A stretch of DNA of 64,000 bases from Desarmillaria ectypa. Lineage: Eukaryota > Basidiomycota > Agaricomycetes > Agaricales > Physalacriaceae. The position numbers were made by a program, and so were the translations under genes. The number at the start of each line of letters is the position of its first letter. The first letter of the stretch is position 1. Below, piece by piece: positions 59,779 through 64,000 of this stretch. The DNA lies in NCBI GenBank assembly GCA_030407005.1, contig JAUDYN010000008.1, forward strand, positions 1,922,001 through 1,986,000, written 5' to 3'. The notes below the pieces were generated by a model. The model did no database searches and had not been told where the DNA came from. It saw only the letters and a list, made by a program, of their open reading frames with translations.

Positions 59779-60815
59779 ATGTCGTCCGCGTCGAAAGTCT
59801 GGTTGATAACAGGAGCCAACTCTGGGTTAGGATTGGCGATCGCTGAATATTTACTTGGTCAAGGTCATCAGGTACGTTGTTTCTTACTTGTGGGCCCTTT
59901 CAACAATCTAATCATCGGTTATCAAAGGTAATTGCATGCGCTCGCGATACCACCAAGTTGCCCGTCTCACTCAAAACTGCGTCAGCCCTACCCCTTGATC
60001 TCAATTGGCCGGATTCTCGAATCAAGGAGACTGCTGCGACTGCGTGGAAGATTCACGGACGCGTCGATGTGCTTGTCAACAATGCCGGATACTGTCTCAC
60101 TGGTCCTGTGGAAACTCTCTTGTGCGTCCTGTTGGACCTGCCGCTATTGGTATCCACTGAGGTGTCGTGTCGATAGGGCTGATGATATCCAGTCGCAATT
60201 TAAGACCAACGTCTTCGGACCAATATCCTTAATTCAAGCGTTCATCCCGCTTATGCGCGAGGTTCGTTCGGGATGGATATTGAACTTCTCTTCCATCGCT
60301 GGTTTTGACGGCTACCCGCCTTTTGATGCATACAACGCTAGTAAAGCGGCGCTGGATGGTATGCTCTTCATAGCCAGTTTTGATCTGTCCTAATTATCTC
60401 TCCTTCAGCATTCACTGACTCGCTTGCACGAGAAGTCTCTAAATTCGGTATAATTGTCCGTAGCGTTGCACCCGGTTTTTTTCCCACTAATTTCCTCACC
60501 GTCGCGTTCAACACGTCTTCTCCTGCTTCGTCTGCAATGTATCCTGAATACGACGGCGTGACGAAGCTGTATCACGAGAAGCGTGTCCAAGACGGACAAA
60601 TAGGCGATGCCGAGAAACTATCAGCACGACTATTCGAGATTGTAACGGGCGAGGTGAAGCTGGACGAGAGTTGGACGAGGATACCGCTCGGATCTGACTG
60701 TGGCACCCGTATGCTAAAGAAGCTCGGTCAGCTCAAGGAGAATGTGGAGGGCACTGAGAAAATATGGAACTCTACAGATATGGACTTGGTCAAAGCCAAG
60801 GAACGGTTCACATAG
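59779..60815 (+). CDS. Short-chain dehydrogenase/reductase (classical SDR)
   Basis: Four exons. Start ATG 59779 (MSSASKVWLITGANSGLGLA) gives the TGxxxGxG cofactor motif at residues 11-18. After the first intron comes VIACARDTTKL, where the Arg after the second strand suggests NADP(H). Then DVLVNNAGY (NNAG motif), an intron after VETL, DDIQSQFKTNVFGPISLIQA, ILNFSSIAGFDGYPPFDAYN with the catalytic Ser and the YxxxK site (YNASK), an intron within ALDA, and SVAPGFFPTNFL. The C-terminal part covers substrate binding and ends DLVKAKERFT. Introns: after GQGHQ; one with acceptor at CGATAG; one with acceptor at CTTCAG. Substrate cannot be told from sequence. The gene is complete. Confidence 0.9.
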
Positions 60816-63753
60816 GGAGCTCACTAGTATCATTTTGCCACCCACTTCGTTTGAGTACAGCCGCGCGATTCTGACAGGGACCAGTAGAAAATATACGCAT
60901 TTTAATGACATCTAGTTGCCGCTATTCAAATTCGCCACAACAGCTTGTATAATCGCGTGAGATTGAAGCTGAGCGAGCTCGAACTTGGCTAGAACGATTG
61001 TTGAACCGTGAACGACAGCGAGAAGCAAAGCACGTGATTGCGAAAACATTATTTAGCTTCAATTGGTCAACCTCTAAACTGTTCGCTCATTGTTCTTCAC
61101 GACTCCTAAATGCGGAATAGGTATAGTATGTAATTGCATAGAGTGTTCATCTAATCATCTAATCAAGACTTTTGGTTCACTGTGATAGGAATGCTTTCCA
61201 GATTTGCATAGGTCTATCTTTTCTCCGTGACTGATCTGTCGTTCTGATGGATGGTCCAAGTTTCTGCCAAAACCAGCTGAACAGATACAGATAGAAGGTC
61301 CCATCAGTTTGATGGTCCTTTCCAATCAGCATCGGAAATTTCAACAGCCAGCTTCAGTCAAAATTCGGTATAGGTGGATTTCTACAATAACAGCCGTCTA
61401 GTTCGCGGCAATCTTTAAGGCCAACAGTTGGCAATTAATATGTTCTGCTACACGCTGCTGGCCATTCCTGGTCGAACTAAGATCAGTTTTTCTATTATGC
61501 CTACTGGTCCTTCCTCTTCGGCCGCATGGGTTCTTGCGATAGCTCTTACACTGCAGACAACACATTCGAATCATTCCTTGAAACGTTCATTCCCTTCCGA
61601 CGCTTACCAAACATGTCGCTGTCGGCGAAAGGTTCCTCGCGCTTTTCTACAACCCTTTTACAATTTCGCTCTTAGCTCCTTTGATACAGAGTCTCGCCAG
61701 CTAAAGCTTCAGGATCGATATTTCAGGGGCGCCCTCATCTGCTCTGGCCACCTGGAACATGTCTGGACTTTGTGACGACGAGACGCATCAACTATTCCAG
61801 TTCCTGAGCCTTGGGCTTCGGCGTAAACCCTACTGTTACTTTAAATATGTAGGCGTATTGCTCAGAGGAGTGTCCTACAATCATACCAAAGCCTTCTCAA
61901 AGCGCGTTGATGCACCTCCAGTATGTTGCGTGGGCACATATACTTACCGAATTCTAGACCGGCTTGAAAACATGTCCTGGTGTGAAGATCCTTATCTTCT
62001 GCCAAGCGTCTGAACCTGTATACAATTTTCTAGCGCAACCTTGGGATGTTGCGTGAAGGCACCGGCGACAAGACGGTGCGATGGCCAAGTGAAAGCCAGA
62101 GGGCCCGTATGGGAGGCGGACCTTGCCATACTTTTACCGCTGCACGGCCAGCACATTTCAATGAGTTTGGCTAGATTTGGCACAGTCGCAGGGTTTCCAT
62201 CGTCGCGCAAATACAGTTACCATATACACTCTCAGTTTAAACACTGAGATGTAATACGAAAACCGATGTCTCCGAGCCTTTGTCTTCATGCTACTCCCGC
62301 CAACTTGAGGGTGCCGCACCCCCGGGTCGCTCTGCTTTCTTGCCGTCACATTCATAGGCACTTCGGGTTGTTCCCATGTCCTGCGGTGCTGATACGATGA
62401 CCCAGGTGTGTTCGAGGCTGCATATTTCTCGCAAGTCAAGGGAGCTGATACGAATGCTGTCACTTCGTTTTAGTTGGAGCGGCATACAGTGTGCCCTGTA
62501 TGATATCTATCAATAAATCTACTCCCTAAGATAACACGTGCCTGTGGTGTTTTCCAGCATACTTACACCCTAACTGTCCGTCGACTGCAGGCACTATTCA
62601 GAAAGCCGAAATGAGGTGCTTCAGCTTGGCGCTCGGAGAGATCCGATCAATAATGATCTTCACATTCAATTTTAAATTTGTCCCGCCACGACCTCCGTTT
62701 CGCTTCAGTTTTACCCCTCTGAAATTGGTCTCTCTGCTACCTCTTTGACATGTCGCAGCCCTACCTATGATATTACTTCTTCCAGTGATGGTCGAGACTG
62801 CTTGCCTCTCCATCTCCTGGAGTTTACGGACGCTTCGGTCGCAACACGTCGCTCATCTGTAGTAAGCCCCTGCCCTTGTAATCAATATTCTTTCGTTTGG
62901 GAGTACAAGTCTGACAGAATAAGCCTAGCTGTAGACCACAGCCTGATGGAAAGTCCCACAACGGATTTAATTTTCAACAATATTCACAAGGTTCGGTGTA
63001 AGTCACACTACGGCTGACTTAGGGAACCATGCTTGCTGCGTTGTATTCGGATATCTTTCTAGATATGGGTACCGTGAATATAGAGGTAATCACTACACTA
63101 TTTATCACAACCGATGCTTAGACCACGACTGCTTCGTAGGAGTCGACCCACGGAGACAGATGTAGGGGAAAAACTCTTTGTCAGTATTAGACGCCGTCCT
63201 CGGGGAGTGCACATGATATATGTGTTCGGGCCTTCTAGATGAATGAGCAAATGATCGGTCTTATATTGTCAACTTGATCATCAATTGCTTTTGTCCAGGC
63301 GTCACGGCACAAATACGGATATCCATTGGTGCAATGGACGCGGAACGTAGCAAGTCTTCAGTATGAAAAACTTGGAGTGTTGACAGATGCCTCCAGTGGG
63401 CCCAGGCGAGGTACGCATTCTCTATGCCAATCATGGCTGGGGTTTGATGTGTTTCAGGCCACACATGGTATAGAACCCCCATTGGAGTCTAGGAAAAAGG
63501 AAACAATCCAATATCCTTCTGTAGATCAGAACATCATTTTTTGTTAAGCAATGATGCCGGAAACTCAGTAACACAGTTACCAAAATATTCAGATAGTCGA
63601 CGCCGAGCCATCATCTCTGCATGCGTTTTCGTGTTCCGTTCTCCGCTTTTCATCCTTCGCAGTCAATTGAGTACCTCGCCAACACGGACTCTGTTTCAAA
63701 TAAATAGAACAGAGTTCACGTCTCCCCTCTCTATCATTTCTCTCGCGTCCCCC
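60816..63753. other. Gene-poor 2.9 kb region, no recognisable gene
   Basis: The longest non-coding stretch in the window. Open frames (for example at 61428-61775 on the plus strand, starting MAINMFCYTLLAIPG) show no family resemblance and do not splice into longer products. I found no inverted terminal repeats, tRNA or low-complexity tract that would explain it. It may hold a lineage-specific or decayed gene. Confidence 0.5.
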
Positions 63754-64000
63754 ATGAACAACGGCGCGCCCACATATTCATCTAACAATATCACCCTTCC
63801 TCATAGTCCCATGGACGTGGCAGTGCTCCCCTCCGACTCACACTCTGTCTCCACGGTTAAAGAATTGGAGGACGAAAAGGCAGGAAATCCGTGGGACGGC
63901 TATGAGGACGATGAGATGCCCGACAAGGTCCAGCCTCGTCTGGTGCGAAACGCGAGGCTCCAGGCGTTCTCGATCTACCGTCGTTTGTTCTCGGTGGCTT
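63754..64000 (+). CDS. N-terminus of a gene cut by the window edge
   Basis: ATG at 63754 opens a frame that runs to the end of the window (82 codons): MNNGAPTYSSNNITLPHSP, an acidic stretch with ELEDEKAGNPWDGYEDDEMP, then VRNARLQAFSIYRRLFSVA. The last element, a basic segment entering a hydrophobic one, resembles the N-terminus of large fungal multi-pass membrane oxidoreductases, but too little is present to name it. The ATG follows a pyrimidine-rich leader, common in highly expressed fungal genes. Confidence 0.6.
   Translation, partial: MNNGAPTYSSNNITLPHSPMDVAVLPSDSHSVSTVKELEDEKAGNPWDGYEDDEMPDKVQPRLVRNARLQAFSIYRRLFSVA

Noticed and set aside
1..64000. CRISPR array, prokaryotic operon, viral or intact transposon insertion
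   Set aside because: Spliceosomal introns throughout, no spaced short repeats, and no integrase, reverse transcriptase, transposase or capsid motifs were seen on either strand.

Overview
This is a gene-dense stretch of a fungal nuclear genome, almost certainly a mushroom-forming basidiomycete (Agaricomycete). Genes lie on both strands, nearly all coding regions are cut by short GT-AG introns of about 45-60 nt, intergenic gaps are often under 200 nt, and several F-box/leucine-rich-like proteins of the expanded Agaricomycete type are present. All calls come from reading the sequence, splicing exons by eye and recognising protein families; no database search was possible.

Layout. 0-6 kb: the tail of an F-box-like protein, a lysine-rich protein with an N-terminal hydrophobic segment (-), and a very large serine-rich protein (-) assembled here from seven exons. 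7.7-14 kb: SDH assembly factor 4 (-) divergent from the iron-sulfur DNA helicase CHL1/DDX11 (+), then a serine-rich protein (+). 14-25 kb: a vacuolar VNX1-type cation/H+ antiporter (+), 2-oxoglutarate dehydrogenase E1 (-) and a seven-transmembrane receptor (-). 25-29.4 kb: a mitochondrial family III CoA-transferase (+), SDH assembly factor 1 (-) and a Ypd1-type histidine phosphotransfer protein (-). 30-35 kb: two divergent F-box/LRR-like genes and a HIT hydrolase (-). 36-47 kb: NADPH-cytochrome P450 reductase (+), SHE9/MDM33 (+), a SET-domain protein (-) and DDB1 (+). 47-58.9 kb: an F-box remnant, RAD50 (-), a membrane protein (+), a nucleoside-diphosphate-kinase-like protein lacking its catalytic histidine (-), and Derlin (+). 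59.8-64 kb: a short-chain dehydrogenase (+), nearly 3 kb with no recognisable gene, and the 5' end of another gene (+).

Themes. Several products act in mitochondrial succinate/2-oxoglutarate metabolism or mitochondrial structure (SDHAF4, SDHAF1, OGDH E1, CoA-transferase, SHE9). Three genome-maintenance genes (CHL1, RAD50, DDB1) each carry a perfect ACGCGT hexamer just upstream of the start codon, suggesting shared G1/S (MBF-type) control. No CRISPR array, rRNA, convincing tRNA, intact transposon or viral insertion was seen. The most unusual item is the pseudo-NDK protein with a four-copy basic PR-x(2)-[KR]-x(2)-[AS]LR repeat in its disordered tail.
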